This document shows positions 1 to 7,539 of a stretch of 9,806 nt of DNA, piece by piece (the stretch's first letter is position 1; the number at the start of each line of letters is the position of its first letter). The DNA is from Nitrospirota bacterium (GTDB lineage: Bacteria > Nitrospirota > Thermodesulfovibrionia > Thermodesulfovibrionales > UBA6898), in contig JAJYLU010000035.1 in the NCBI GenBank assembly GCA_021787505.1, positions 1 to 9,806 on the forward strand. Reading direction: 5' to 3'. Under the pieces are notes generated by a model. The model was not told where the DNA came from and searched no databases. It worked only from the letters and a program-made list of their open reading frames with translations. A program made the translations under genes and the position numbers.

Positions 1-6
1 CAATCT

Positions 7-12
7 AGGAGG
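7..12 (+). promoter_or_regulatory. Shine-Dalgarno site of the hydrogenase small subunit
   Basis: A perfect AGGAGG lies six bases before the ATG at 19. It matters because the reading frame of the gene is open to the left edge of the window, so the start is not fixed by an upstream stop. The site, together with the family's habit of starting shortly before the first cysteine motif, decides for the ATG at 19. Confidence 0.8.
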
Positions 13-18
13 CAGATC

Positions 19-771
19 ATGAGTTATCTTGGAATAGAGTTCAGCGAATTGCGGATTGCAGTCTTCGATTTCACCGGGTGCGAAGGCTGCGAGCTCCAGC
101 TTGCCAATAAGGAAGAGACGCTGGCCGACTTTCTGCGCGTCCTTAAGATCATAAATTTCCGCGAGGTGTCTTCCGCCGGGGGTAGCGACTATGATATAGC
201 CCTGATCGAAGGTGCCATCTCACGCTCGGACGAGATAGAACGGATTAGCTCCATTCGTGCCAGGGCCAAGGTATTGGTGGCGCTCGGCAGCTGCGCCTGT
301 TTCGGGGGCGTGAACAAACTCAAGAACGCGTACGATCTGGATGAGACGAACCGGGAAGTGTACGGGGACGACCCTAAGGAGACGCTCCCGGTGCGACCGA
401 TCAGGGAAGTTGTCACGGTCGATCTGGAAATCCCCGGTTGCCCGGTGTCCAAGGCAGAGGTGGAACATATTGTGCAGCACCTGATATTGGGTATCCCCTA
501 TCAGTTCCCGGTTTACCCTGTCTGCCTCGAATGCAAACAGCGCTACACGGTATGCCGGTTCGAGCACGGGCAGGTCTGCCTCGGCCCGATCACACGGGGC
601 GGTTGTGATGCGCCCTGCCCCGCGGGAGGATTGGGCTGTTGGGGATGCCGCGGACCGGCCGCGGACGCAAATTTGGAGGAATTCTTCGCGCTCGCCAGGG
701 CCAGGGGCTTCAGCGACCGCGAGGTTTCCGAACGGATGAACTTCTTTGGCGCCTTTGAGGTGAGGAAATGA
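19..771 (+). CDS. hydD: Group 3 [NiFe] hydrogenase small (delta) subunit
   Basis: This is the electron-transferring small subunit of a cytoplasmic [NiFe] hydrogenase (250 aa). It carries electrons between the NiFe site of the large subunit and partner subunits. The proximal [4Fe-4S] ligands are visible as C21-x2-C24 in a TGCEGC motif, C92 in GSCACFGG and C141 in IPGCP. Eight further cysteines (169, 172, 179, 187, 196, 200, 207, 210) form a C-terminal ferredoxin-like part that can hold two more [4Fe-4S] clusters, as in the HydD/MvhG families. There is no twin-arginine signal or membrane helix, so the enzyme should be soluble and cytoplasmic. The last codons overlap the large-subunit start in an ATGA (768-771), which indicates translational coupling. 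A different frame gives a stop at 20-22, so an upstream gene might also end in an ATGA overlap here; that gene cannot be seen. Assignment to group 3b (sulfhydrogenase) rather than 3c (Mvh) is likely but not certain. Confidence 0.9.
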   Translation: MSYLGIEFSELRIAVFDFTGCEGCELQLANKEETLADFLRVLKIINFREVSSAGGSDYDIALIEGAISRSDEIERISSIRARAKVLVALGSCACFGGVNKLKNAYDLDETNREVYGDDPKETLPVRPIREVVTVDLEIPGCPVSKAEVEHIVQHLILGIPYQFPVYPVCLECKQRYTVCRFEHGQVCLGPITRGGCDAPCPAGGLGCWGCRGPAADANLEEFFALARARGFSDREVSERMNFFGAFEVRK

Positions 772-2042
772 AAATAGATCTTAATGCAGACGTCCACCAC
801 CTGACCCGTGTCGAAGGACACGGCAACATACGCATCGTGATCAAAGATGGCGAGGTCAAGGAGGCGCGCTGGGATGTGGTGGAGACGCCCCGATTTTTCG
901 AAGTGATGCTCAAGGGGAAGCACTACTCCACGGCCGGCATCCTAACGGCCCGGATCTGCGGAATCTGTTCGATCGGGCACTGCCTTGCGAGCCTGCGCGC
1001 CAGCGAAGACGCAATGGGTGTGACCATCCCGGAGGCTGCCGCCAGGCTGCGCCTGCTCGCCAAGCACGGCGAAACCCTTCAGAGTCACTGGCTGCACCTG
1101 TTCTTCCTGGCCGCCCCCGACTTTCTCGGCCTGCCGAGCGCGCTGCCGCTGCTTGAAACCAATCCCGAGGTCGTGCAACTGGCGCAGCTGCTCAAGGGTC
1201 GGGGAAACAAGATCTGCGACGTGGTCGCCGGCCGCGCCACACACCCGGTGTCGCTGCAGGTCGGCGGCGTTGCCAGAATGCCGGAGAGAGATAAGCTCCT
1301 TGCGCTGCGCGACGACCTCCAACGGTCGTTCGAGGATATCGGGAAGACGGCGGAGCTTCTGCGCACCTTCCAGATCCCTGCCTTCGAACGCGAGACCGAA
1401 TTCGTGGCGCTCAAGGGCGAGACGGAGTATCCGTGGATCGGCGGCCGTCTGGTCTCCACGGACGGTGTGGAGCGTACAGAACATGCCTACCGGGAGATGA
1501 CGAACGAATATGTGGATAGGGACAACACCACCAAGTGGTGCCGGCTATCCCGTCCCTCGTTCGCCGTGGGCGCGCTCGCTCGCTACAACAACAATCGCCG
1601 GTTCCTGCATCCCGATGCCGCCAGGGCAGCCGCGGACTTCGGGCTTTTGTCTGTCTGCCACAACCCGTTCATGAACAATGTCGCCCAACTGGTGGAGTGC
1701 ATCCACGTGACGCACGACTCGATTAGGCTGATCGATGAGCTGGTCGCGGACGAGAAGGCCCCGACGATGGTGGACGTTACACCCCGGGCAGGTGAGGGAG
1801 TGGGCGCCGTCGAGGTGCCACGCGGAATCCTCTATCATCATTACGAGTACGACGAGGAAGGCTACGTGGTGCGGGCCAACTGTGTGATACCGACGACTCA
1901 GAACAATGCGAACATCCATCTCGACCTGCCGGCGCTGGCGAAGCAGTCTGCCGTCGAATGCATGACCGACGAACAGCTCACGCTGCTTTGCTCCATGCTG
2001 GTGCGTGCATACGATCCTTGCATATCGTGCTCGGTACACTGA
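768..2042 (+). CDS. hydA: Group 3 [NiFe] hydrogenase large (alpha) subunit, without C-terminal tail
   Basis: This is the catalytic subunit of the hydrogenase (424 aa), which interconverts H2 with protons and electrons at a NiFe(CN)2CO centre. The N-terminal nickel motif is RICGICSIGH (C64, C67, H71). The C-terminal motif is DPCISCSVH (C418, C421, H424). The RVEGHG box (E16) and the LQSHWLHLFFLAAPDF stretch are typical of group 3b/3c enzymes. The ATG overlaps the small-subunit stop and is preceded by TGAGGA. The oddity is that the TGA follows His424 directly. In most [NiFe] large subunits a short peptide after this histidine is cut off by a dedicated endopeptidase once nickel is in place, and here there is nothing to remove. 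Partner subunits for NAD(P) or heterodisulfide reductase must lie upstream or elsewhere. The next gene is 106 bases away, so the hydrogenase pair may be a semi-separate transcription unit. Confidence 0.93.
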   Translation: MKIDLNADVHHLTRVEGHGNIRIVIKDGEVKEARWDVVETPRFFEVMLKGKHYSTAGILTARICGICSIGHCLASLRASEDAMGVTIPEAAARLRLLAKHGETLQSHWLHLFFLAAPDFLGLPSALPLLETNPEVVQLAQLLKGRGNKICDVVAGRATHPVSLQVGGVARMPERDKLLALRDDLQRSFEDIGKTAELLRTFQIPAFERETEFVALKGETEYPWIGGRLVSTDGVERTEHAYREMTNEYVDRDNTTKWCRLSRPSFAVGALARYNNNRRFLHPDAARAAADFGLLSVCHNPFMNNVAQLVECIHVTHDSIRLIDELVADEKAPTMVDVTPRAGEGVGAVEVPRGILYHHYEYDEEGYVVRANCVIPTTQNNANIHLDLPALAKQSAVECMTDEQLTLLCSMLVRAYDPCISCSVH

Positions 2043-2148
2043 TTCCCACGATCTACAAGGGGAGAAGATGGAAGACTTTCATTGGTGAAAGGGGACATAA
2101 TGCAGAAGAGGATTCAAAAACAGTGATTGCATAAGGAAAGGAGACGAT

Positions 2149-3177
2149 ATGCCGGTAGCCGATTATAATATCTATTGTGAGATGCTCGAAAGGGCACGAA
2201 AGGGACACTATGCCTATCCGGCCGTCAACGTTACGTCGCTCACGAGCGCAAATGCTGTGCTCAAAGGGCTTGCCGAGAGTAAAAGTGATGGTATCATTCA
2301 GGTCTCGACAGGCGGGGGAGCTTTTGCCTCGGGGACATCGGTCAAGGACATGGCCCTTGGCGCAATCTCTATCGCGGAACACGTCCATCGCGCGGCTGAA
2401 CGCTACCCCATCTATGTTGCCCTCCACACTGACCACTGCCAGGCGGACAAGCTCGACAAGCTCGTCATCCCGCTTGTTGAAGAGACCGAACGGCGGAGGG
2501 CCGTGGGCAGACCGAACCTTTTCAACAGCCATATGTTCGACGGAAGCGCCCTGCCGCTCAGGGAGAACCTGGATATTGCCGTCAAACTCCTTGAGCGGTT
2601 CCGGAAGAATGAGCTCATCCTCGAAATCGAGGCGGATGTGGTCGGCGGGGAGGAGGACGGAGTGAAGGGTGAGGCAGGCGCCAAGCTCTACACCACCCCC
2701 GAAGACACGCTTGAAGTTGCGCGCCGTTTGAACTCCATCAGCGGCGCACGGTATCTGCTTGCCGCGACCTTCGGCAACGTGCATGGCGTGTACAAACCTG
2801 GCCATGTGAAGCTGAAACCTTCGATACTTAGGGACTGCCAGGACGCGGTCGTCAAACAGTACGGGGAGGAGTCCCGGTTCTATCTCGTTTTCCACGGCGG
2901 ATCGGGTTCGGAACTGCGTGATATCCATGAGGCGCTTGATTACGGCGTCGTCAAGATGAATCTCGACACAGACACTCAGTATGCCTTCACGCGGCCGATC
3001 GTGCAACATATGTTCAAAAACTATGACGGCGTGCTCAGGGTCGACGGAGAGGTTGGGGACAAGAAGGCCTACGATCCCCGCACGTATCTGACCCTGGCGG
3101 AATCCGGTATGGCAGAGCGGGTAAAGAAGGCAGTGACTGAACTAAAGGGCATCGGGACAACGATGTTCAAGGCATAA
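2149..3177 (+). CDS. fba: Class II fructose-1,6-bisphosphate aldolase
   Basis: This zinc-dependent aldolase (342 aa) reversibly splits fructose 1,6-bisphosphate into dihydroxyacetone phosphate and glyceraldehyde 3-phosphate, in the cytoplasm. It follows the class IIA (E. coli FbaA-like) pattern. HTDH (D95/H96) gives the catalytic aspartate and a metal histidine. The LEIE...GGEEDG box spans 158-171. FGNVHGVYKPG (H212) and FHGGSGS (H249) supply two further zinc ligands. NLDTDTQ (N271, D273) is the substrate loop. The C-terminal YDPR box is present. All key residues are kept and the length is normal for the family, so the enzyme should be active. The start has a good AAAGGAG (2137-2143) five bases upstream. 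The stop is followed 11 bases later by the phosphofructokinase-like gene, so the two are probably co-transcribed. Because that neighbour looks catalytically dead, the aldolase may serve gluconeogenesis or depend on another phosphofructokinase (inference). Confidence 0.95.
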   Translation: MPVADYNIYCEMLERARKGHYAYPAVNVTSLTSANAVLKGLAESKSDGIIQVSTGGGAFASGTSVKDMALGAISIAEHVHRAAERYPIYVALHTDHCQADKLDKLVIPLVEETERRRAVGRPNLFNSHMFDGSALPLRENLDIAVKLLERFRKNELILEIEADVVGGEEDGVKGEAGAKLYTTPEDTLEVARRLNSISGARYLLAATFGNVHGVYKPGHVKLKPSILRDCQDAVVKQYGEESRFYLVFHGGSGSELRDIHEALDYGVVKMNLDTDTQYAFTRPIVQHMFKNYDGVLRVDGEVGDKKAYDPRTYLTLAESGMAERVKKAVTELKGIGTTMFKA

Positions 3178-3188
3178 TAGTAGGCGTT

Positions 3189-4061
3189 ATGGAACAGGCA
3201 AGCGATCTCAATGAGATCAAGAAGTACCTCGACGCCGGTATTGAGCCGCCCCGCTTTGAGATGGCCGGTCCGAGGGAGAAGTTATTCTTCGACCCGGCCG
3301 CGCTCAGCTGCGGCATTGTCACCTGCGGCGGCCTTTGTCCTGGGCTGAACGACGTGATCCGGTCAATCGTCATGAGCCTCCATCACCACTGCGGGGTCCG
3401 GACGACCTTTGGCTTCGAGACTGCAGTCTCGGAGGCGAAGCGGGCAACCTGTGCCGCGGATGCCGAAGCAACCGGCGCACGCAACGGAATAGGACTGGTT
3501 AAACTCATGGGCCGCGACTCCGGTTTTATTGCTGCCTTCTCAGTTTTGGTGGACAACCAGGTGAACTTCTGTCTTATACCGGAGGTCTCTTTCACGATCG
3601 ATGGTTTTCTTTCAGCCCTGAAGCAGCGGCTCGAACATCGGGGCCACGCCGTGATTGTTGTTGCTGAAGGAGCAGGCCAGGAGCTTTTCGAGGCGACGGG
3701 TGAACTGGACGCCTCCGGCAACGTCAAATACGGCGATATCGGAATTTTGCTCCGTGACCGCATTAAGGAATATTTCAAAAAGATGGGCATAGAGATCAGC
3801 CTCAAGTATATAGATCCCAGCTATACTATCAGGAGTCAGGCGGCAATCCCACATGACTCGGCCTTCTGCCTGCTGCTTGGACATAATGCCGTGCACGCGG
3901 GGATGGCCGGCAGGACCGGCATGATCGTAGGCTTCTGGAACCATCAGTTCACGCATGTGCCGATCCCGCTCGCCGTATCACAGCGCAAGAAGATCGATCC
4001 TGAAGGATGGATATGGAGCAGCGTCCTCGCCTCAACCGGACAGCCGGCGGTGATGAGGTGA
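3189..4061 (+). CDS. 6-phosphofructokinase homologue with a large internal in-frame deletion
   Basis: The protein (290 aa) is clearly from the ATP/PPi-dependent 6-phosphofructokinase family of the longer plant/spirochaete/deltaproteobacterial type, whose members are usually over 400 aa. The start keeps the nucleotide-binding box CGIVTCGGLCPGLNDVIR (41-58). The second half keeps FGFETAV (74-80), LVKLMGR (103-109), IPEV (130-133), the VIVVAEGAGQ stretch, YIDPSYTIRS (207-216), the GHNAVHAGMAGRT stretch and a normal C-terminus ending in ASTGQP. The part that should lie between residues about 71 and 73 is absent: the GYRG loop, the GGT..GSSRG segment, GGDGT (phosphate/Mg binding) and PKTIDND (catalytic aspartate). 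From the spacing in E. coli PfkA, roughly 100-120 residues are missing. The frame is kept and there is no stop, so this is either a clean deletion or an assembly collapse. Without these motifs it should not phosphorylate fructose 6-phosphate. The start is the first ATG after the aldolase and its ribosome site is weak (TAGG). The family call is firm; function is doubtful. Confidence 0.88.
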   Translation: MEQASDLNEIKKYLDAGIEPPRFEMAGPREKLFFDPAALSCGIVTCGGLCPGLNDVIRSIVMSLHHHCGVRTTFGFETAVSEAKRATCAADAEATGARNGIGLVKLMGRDSGFIAAFSVLVDNQVNFCLIPEVSFTIDGFLSALKQRLEHRGHAVIVVAEGAGQELFEATGELDASGNVKYGDIGILLRDRIKEYFKKMGIEISLKYIDPSYTIRSQAAIPHDSAFCLLLGHNAVHAGMAGRTGMIVGFWNHQFTHVPIPLAVSQRKKIDPEGWIWSSVLASTGQPAVMR

Positions 4062-4072
4062 TAAGATGAGAA

Positions 4073-4078
4073 AAGGAG
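4073..4078 (+). promoter_or_regulatory. Shine-Dalgarno site of the small gene at 4089
   Basis: AAGGAG lies ten bases before the ATG at 4089 and three bases before another ATG at 4082, which opens only an eight-codon frame. The spacing to 4089 is slightly long but usable. This supports translation between the phosphofructokinase-like gene and pta. Confidence 0.5.
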
Positions 4079-4088
4079 AAAATGCATT

Positions 4089-4223
4089 ATGACGTTACCT
4101 CGCAATAAGACGAAGATCGTGGGGGACATCGCCGTACTAACGGAAGGGCCTTCCTCGAAGCATCCCGAGGCGAACCATCGCATGGAGATCATCGAACTCG
4201 GGCGTGAGCAGGGCAGGAGGTGA
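4089..4223 (+). CDS. Small conserved-looking protein of unknown function, 44 aa
   Basis: I do not recognise this protein. It starts MTLPRNKTKIVGDIAVLTEG and ends IIELGREQGRR, is hydrophilic and charged, and has no cysteine, signal peptide or membrane segment. Support for it being real comes from four points. About three quarters of its third codon positions are G or C, as in the neighbouring genes. A purine-rich AAGGAG precedes it. It fills almost the whole gap between the phosphofructokinase-like gene and pta. Its TGA (4221-4223) sits between the pta ribosome site and the pta ATG, which suggests coupled translation. The in-frame stop at 4062-4064 limits any upstream extension. It could be a small regulator or partner of the acetate pathway enzymes, or the remnant of a larger protein. 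Its position before pta is the only functional hint. Confidence 0.55.
   Translation: MTLPRNKTKIVGDIAVLTEGPSSKHPEANHRMEIIELGREQGRR
4215..4220 (+). promoter_or_regulatory. Shine-Dalgarno site that fixes the pta start
   Basis: AGGAGG lies five bases before the ATG at 4226. A GTG at 4220 in the same frame would add two residues, but it overlaps this site and has no good ribosome site of its own. The ATG at 4226 is therefore preferred. Confidence 0.75.
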
Positions 4224-4225
4224 AC

Positions 4226-6322
4226 ATGAGCCAGGGTATCTACATCACAAGTGGCGAGCCACGGAGCGGCAAGTCAGTCGTTGTCCTTGGCATCATGGAG
4301 ATGCTTACCGGTCATGGTGGAAAGGTAGGGTTCTTCCGTCCCGTTGTCCTGGATGCGCAGAAGCCGGACAACATAACAAATCTCATTATAAGTCGTTATG
4401 ATCTGAAGATCCCATATGAGATGCTGTACGGCTGCACCTATGACGTCGCCAGGGACATGCTTATCGGGGACAGGGACGAGGACTTCCTGAAACTGATCAT
4501 GGAGAAGTATAAGGCACTGGAAAAAGAATGCGACCTTATCGTCTGCGCAGGATCTGATTTTAAGGGTCCTGCCGCGACCCTGGAATTTGACTTCAATGCC
4601 AAGATAGCAAACAATCTTGGGTGCGTGGTGCTGCCGGTTGTGAACGGATACGGCAGAGATGCCATGCAGGTGGTGAACGCTGCTCGGGGCCTTCTTGAAT
4701 CGCTTGAAGAGCGGAAATGCGATATCCTCGCCTTTGTTGCGAATCGGGTGCAGTCTTCGCTTGTGGATGAAGTCGCCGGAGGGCTGAAACGGGTAATGCC
4801 GGGGGGCGTCCCGTCGTATGTAATGCCCGAAGTCCCGATCCTCGAGAAACCGACGGTAGGGGAGATAGCCGCCACTCTCGGTGCCGAACGTCTGAGGGGG
4901 CATGAGGACAGCTTCAACCGGGAGGTGAAGAATTTCAAGGTCGCGGCCATGGAACTTCCCCACTATCTCGAGCATATAGAAAATGGAAGTATTATCATAA
5001 CACCCGGTGACCGCTCGGATATCATTATCGGCAGTCTTCTGGCCGGGGCGTCGCACGCCTATCCGCATATCGCCGGCATACTTTTGACCGGCGGACTGAA
5101 GCCTGCGCCGCAGGTCGAACGCCTGATCAAGGGACTCGGAGAGTCGGTGCCTGTGATCGCCGTGCTTACTGACACCTATACGACCGCCCGGAATGTGAGT
5201 TCCCTCGAAGGCGAGCTCTCTCCTGACAATACGCGGAAGATCGCTGCAGCTCTTGGCATTGTCGAGGCGAGGGTGAATTCCACCGAGCTCATAGGCCGCC
5301 TCGCAACGGCCCGTTCCGGAAGGGTGACGCCGCTTATGTTCGAATACGAGATCATCCAGAGAGCGAAGTCCGACCGCAGACATATTGTTCTTCCCGAAGG
5401 CACGGAAGAGAGGATCCTCCGCGCTGCAGAAATCCTCAGAATGCGCAAGGTGGTTGATATCACCCTCCTTGGCAATGAGGAGGAGATCAGGCAGAAAGCT
5501 GCGGCGCTCGGAATATCCCTTTCAGACATGAACATGATCGATCCCATGACATCGGCCCGCCGCACCACCTATGCGGATGCCTACTACGAACTCCGTAAGC
5601 ACAAGGGTATTTCTCAGCAGATGGCATTTGATACCATCGCAGATGTAAGTTACTTCGGCACCATGATGGTCCATTTCGAGGAAGCAGACGGAATGGTTTC
5701 GGGATCTGTCCATACGACCCAACATACCATCCGGCCTGCGTTCGAGATAATCAAGACCAGGCCTGGATGTTCGATCGTCTCGAGTGTCTTCCTTATGTGT
5801 CTCTCTGACCACGTGCTCGTTTTCGGGGATTGCGCGGTCAACCCTGATCCAAACCCGGAGCAACTGGCGGACATCGCGATCAGCTCTGCGGAGACCGCCC
5901 TCATGTTCGGCATCGATCCCCTTATCGCGATGCTCAGTTATTCCACCGGCGAATCAGGAAAGGGTGCCGAAGTGGACAAGGTGCGGGAGGCTGTGAAGAT
6001 CGCGAAGGGCCGCCGTCCTGATCTGAAAATCGAAGGGCCTATACAGTATGATGCGGCGGTCGACGCCGGTGTGGCGAAGACAAAGCTTCCGGGAAGCGAG
6101 GTCGCCGGGCATGCGACAGTATTCATCTTCCCGGACCTTAACACCGGCAACAATACCTATAAGGCTGTCCAGCGTTCTGCCAATGCTGTTGCAGTAGGCC
6201 CGGTCCTTCAGGGGCTCAATAAACCGGTGAACGACCTCAGCCGCGGCTGCACCGTGACCGACATCGTCAATACCGTTGCGATTACCGCTATTCAGGCCCA
6301 ATCCAAAGGAGGCCCTGCATGA
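4226..6322 (+). CDS. pta: Phosphate acetyltransferase (long form)
   Basis: The enzyme (698 aa) converts acetyl-CoA and phosphate to acetyl phosphate and CoA. This is the first step of acetate formation with ATP gain, and it can run in reverse to take up acetate. The length fits the long form (E. coli Pta is of similar size) with three parts. An N-terminal P-loop, BioD/DRTGG-type domain has GEPRSGKS at residues 10-17. A DRTGG-like middle domain spans about 220-340, with the TPGDRSDII and GILLTGG stretches. The catalytic PTA_PTB domain runs from about 373 (HIVLPEGTEERIL) to the end. The last includes SYSTGESGKG, GPIQYDAAVD, FPDLNTGNNTYKAVQR and GPVLQGLNKPVNDLSRG, so it looks intact. The P-loop domain is regulatory in enterobacterial Pta; a similar role here is an inference. 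The gene ends in an ATGA overlap with ackA. Confidence 0.96.
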   Translation: MSQGIYITSGEPRSGKSVVVLGIMEMLTGHGGKVGFFRPVVLDAQKPDNITNLIISRYDLKIPYEMLYGCTYDVARDMLIGDRDEDFLKLIMEKYKALEKECDLIVCAGSDFKGPAATLEFDFNAKIANNLGCVVLPVVNGYGRDAMQVVNAARGLLESLEERKCDILAFVANRVQSSLVDEVAGGLKRVMPGGVPSYVMPEVPILEKPTVGEIAATLGAERLRGHEDSFNREVKNFKVAAMELPHYLEHIENGSIIITPGDRSDIIIGSLLAGASHAYPHIAGILLTGGLKPAPQVERLIKGLGESVPVIAVLTDTYTTARNVSSLEGELSPDNTRKIAAALGIVEARVNSTELIGRLATARSGRVTPLMFEYEIIQRAKSDRRHIVLPEGTEERILRAAEILRMRKVVDITLLGNEEEIRQKAAALGISLSDMNMIDPMTSARRTTYADAYYELRKHKGISQQMAFDTIADVSYFGTMMVHFEEADGMVSGSVHTTQHTIRPAFEIIKTRPGCSIVSSVFLMCLSDHVLVFGDCAVNPDPNPEQLADIAISSAETALMFGIDPLIAMLSYSTGESGKGAEVDKVREAVKIAKGRRPDLKIEGPIQYDAAVDAGVAKTKLPGSEVAGHATVFIFPDLNTGNNTYKAVQRSANAVAVGPVLQGLNKPVNDLSRGCTVTDIVNTVAITAIQAQSKGGPA

Positions 6323-7539
6323 GGGTCATCGTAGTCAACTCGGGAAGCTCCTCGATCAAATACGAGGCGTTCGAACTCGAAGGCCTCTCGGCCGCCGCAA
6401 AGGGGTTGCTGGAGCGCATAGGCACACAGGACAGCAGGCTGAAGCACCGTTGGCTCTCCCCCTCCGGCGGGTGGGAGGAGATCGTTGAGACACGCCCGGT
6501 TGCTGACCACCGCGAAGGTTTGTCCTTTATCCTTGAGGTCAGCAGCAGGGCACGCTCCGGCAGCGCTCCTCCTGAGATCTTCGCTGTTGGCCACCGTGTG
6601 GTGCACGGCGGCGAGAAATTCAGGGAGCCCGCGATCATCGATGACGCGGCTCTCGGGACGATAGAGGAGCTTATCCCGCTGGCCCCGCTCCACAATCCGG
6701 CCAATGTTGCGGGCATCAAGGTGATGCGCGAACTCCTGCCCCATGTCCCTCAGGTCGCGATATTCGACACGGCCTTCCATCAGACCATGCCGCCGAGGGC
6801 CTTTCACTACGCGTTGCCGTACGACTTCTATCAGTCATACGGCGTCCGTCGCTACGGGTTCCACGGAAGTTCCCACTGCTACGTGGCGAAGGAGGCGGCG
6901 CGCCATCTCGGTGTACGTCAGGAACATCTGAACCTGATTACGCTGCATCTCGGCAACGGTGCGAGCGCTACGGCCATAGAGAAAGGAAAGAGCGTCGACA
7001 CCTCCATGGGTATGACGCCGCTGGAAGGGCTGGTTATGGGAACACGCTGCGGAGATCTGGACCCGGCCGTGCACTTCTACGTGCAGAAAAGGACAGGCAG
7101 GCCCTTCCAAGAGATAGAGGGCATTCTGAACAAGGAGAGCGGACTAAAAGGCATCTGCGGCGTCAACGACATGCGGGAGATCGAGAGCCGCGCCGACGGG
7201 GGAAATGCACGGGCGGAACTCGCCGTCGATATGTTCTGCTATCGCGTCAGGAAATACATCGGCGCATATTTCGCAGTCCTCGGCTCGGTGGATGCAGTCA
7301 TCTTCACGGGCGGCATCGGCGAAAATTCAGCTGTTGTCCGGGCCAGGTCCTGTGAAGGGCTGTCGGCCCTCGGCATAGCCCTTGATGAACAGAGGAATAA
7401 AGTGATTGCCGGAGGCATCGCCGAGATACAGGCTGAGGAAGGCAGGGTGAAGATACTCGTTATACCGACCGATGAGGAGCGCGAGATCGCGCAGCAGACC
7501 GTTGATACTATCGAGAGGGTGAAAGGTCGGGACCGATGA
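6319..7539 (+). CDS. ackA: Acetate kinase
   Basis: The enzyme (406 aa) transfers phosphate from acetyl phosphate to ADP, giving acetate and ATP. Family residues known from the Methanosarcina enzyme are all visible: N7 and the NSGSSSIK box (7-14), R93 in GHRVVHGG, H125 in PLHNP, D150 in FDTAFHQTM, H182 in GFHGSSH, R243 in GTRCGDLDP, the FTGGIGEN box (329-336) and E386 in PTDEERE. The length is usual for the family. AAAGGAGG (6305-6312) lies six bases before the ATG, and the ATG overlaps the pta stop. The pta-ackA order with an ATGA overlap ensures paired synthesis. The gene ends at 7539, and a 16-codon mini-frame overlaps its stop. Confidence 0.97.
   Translation: MRVIVVNSGSSSIKYEAFELEGLSAAAKGLLERIGTQDSRLKHRWLSPSGGWEEIVETRPVADHREGLSFILEVSSRARSGSAPPEIFAVGHRVVHGGEKFREPAIIDDAALGTIEELIPLAPLHNPANVAGIKVMRELLPHVPQVAIFDTAFHQTMPPRAFHYALPYDFYQSYGVRRYGFHGSSHCYVAKEAARHLGVRQEHLNLITLHLGNGASATAIEKGKSVDTSMGMTPLEGLVMGTRCGDLDPAVHFYVQKRTGRPFQEIEGILNKESGLKGICGVNDMREIESRADGGNARAELAVDMFCYRVRKYIGAYFAVLGSVDAVIFTGGIGENSAVVRARSCEGLSALGIALDEQRNKVIAGGIAEIQAEEGRVKILVIPTDEEREIAQQTVDTIERVKGRDR

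Noticed and set aside
2076..2091. Inverted repeat CTTTCA-TTGG-TGAAAG after the hydrogenase as a terminator
   Set aside because: The stem is only six pairs, AT-rich and not followed by a T run, so it is too weak for an intrinsic terminator.
2096..2101. CATAAT as a -10 box in front of the aldolase gene
   Set aside because: It matches five of six bases, but no -35-like hexamer lies at 16-18 bases upstream and there is no extended -10 TGn.
2053..3009. Long open frame (318 codons) on the - strand across the aldolase gene
   Set aside because: It is antisense to an aldolase with all active-site motifs intact, and it has no recognisable domain or ribosome site. It is a shadow frame.
4220..4222. GTG at 4220 as the pta start
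   Set aside because: It sits inside the AGGAGG that serves the ATG at 4226 and would leave itself without a ribosome site.
4274..5383. Long open frame (369 codons) on the - strand inside pta
   Set aside because: It lies wholly antisense to a well-conserved phosphate acetyltransferase. GC-rich codon bias makes long antisense frames common, and its translation shows no recognisable motif.
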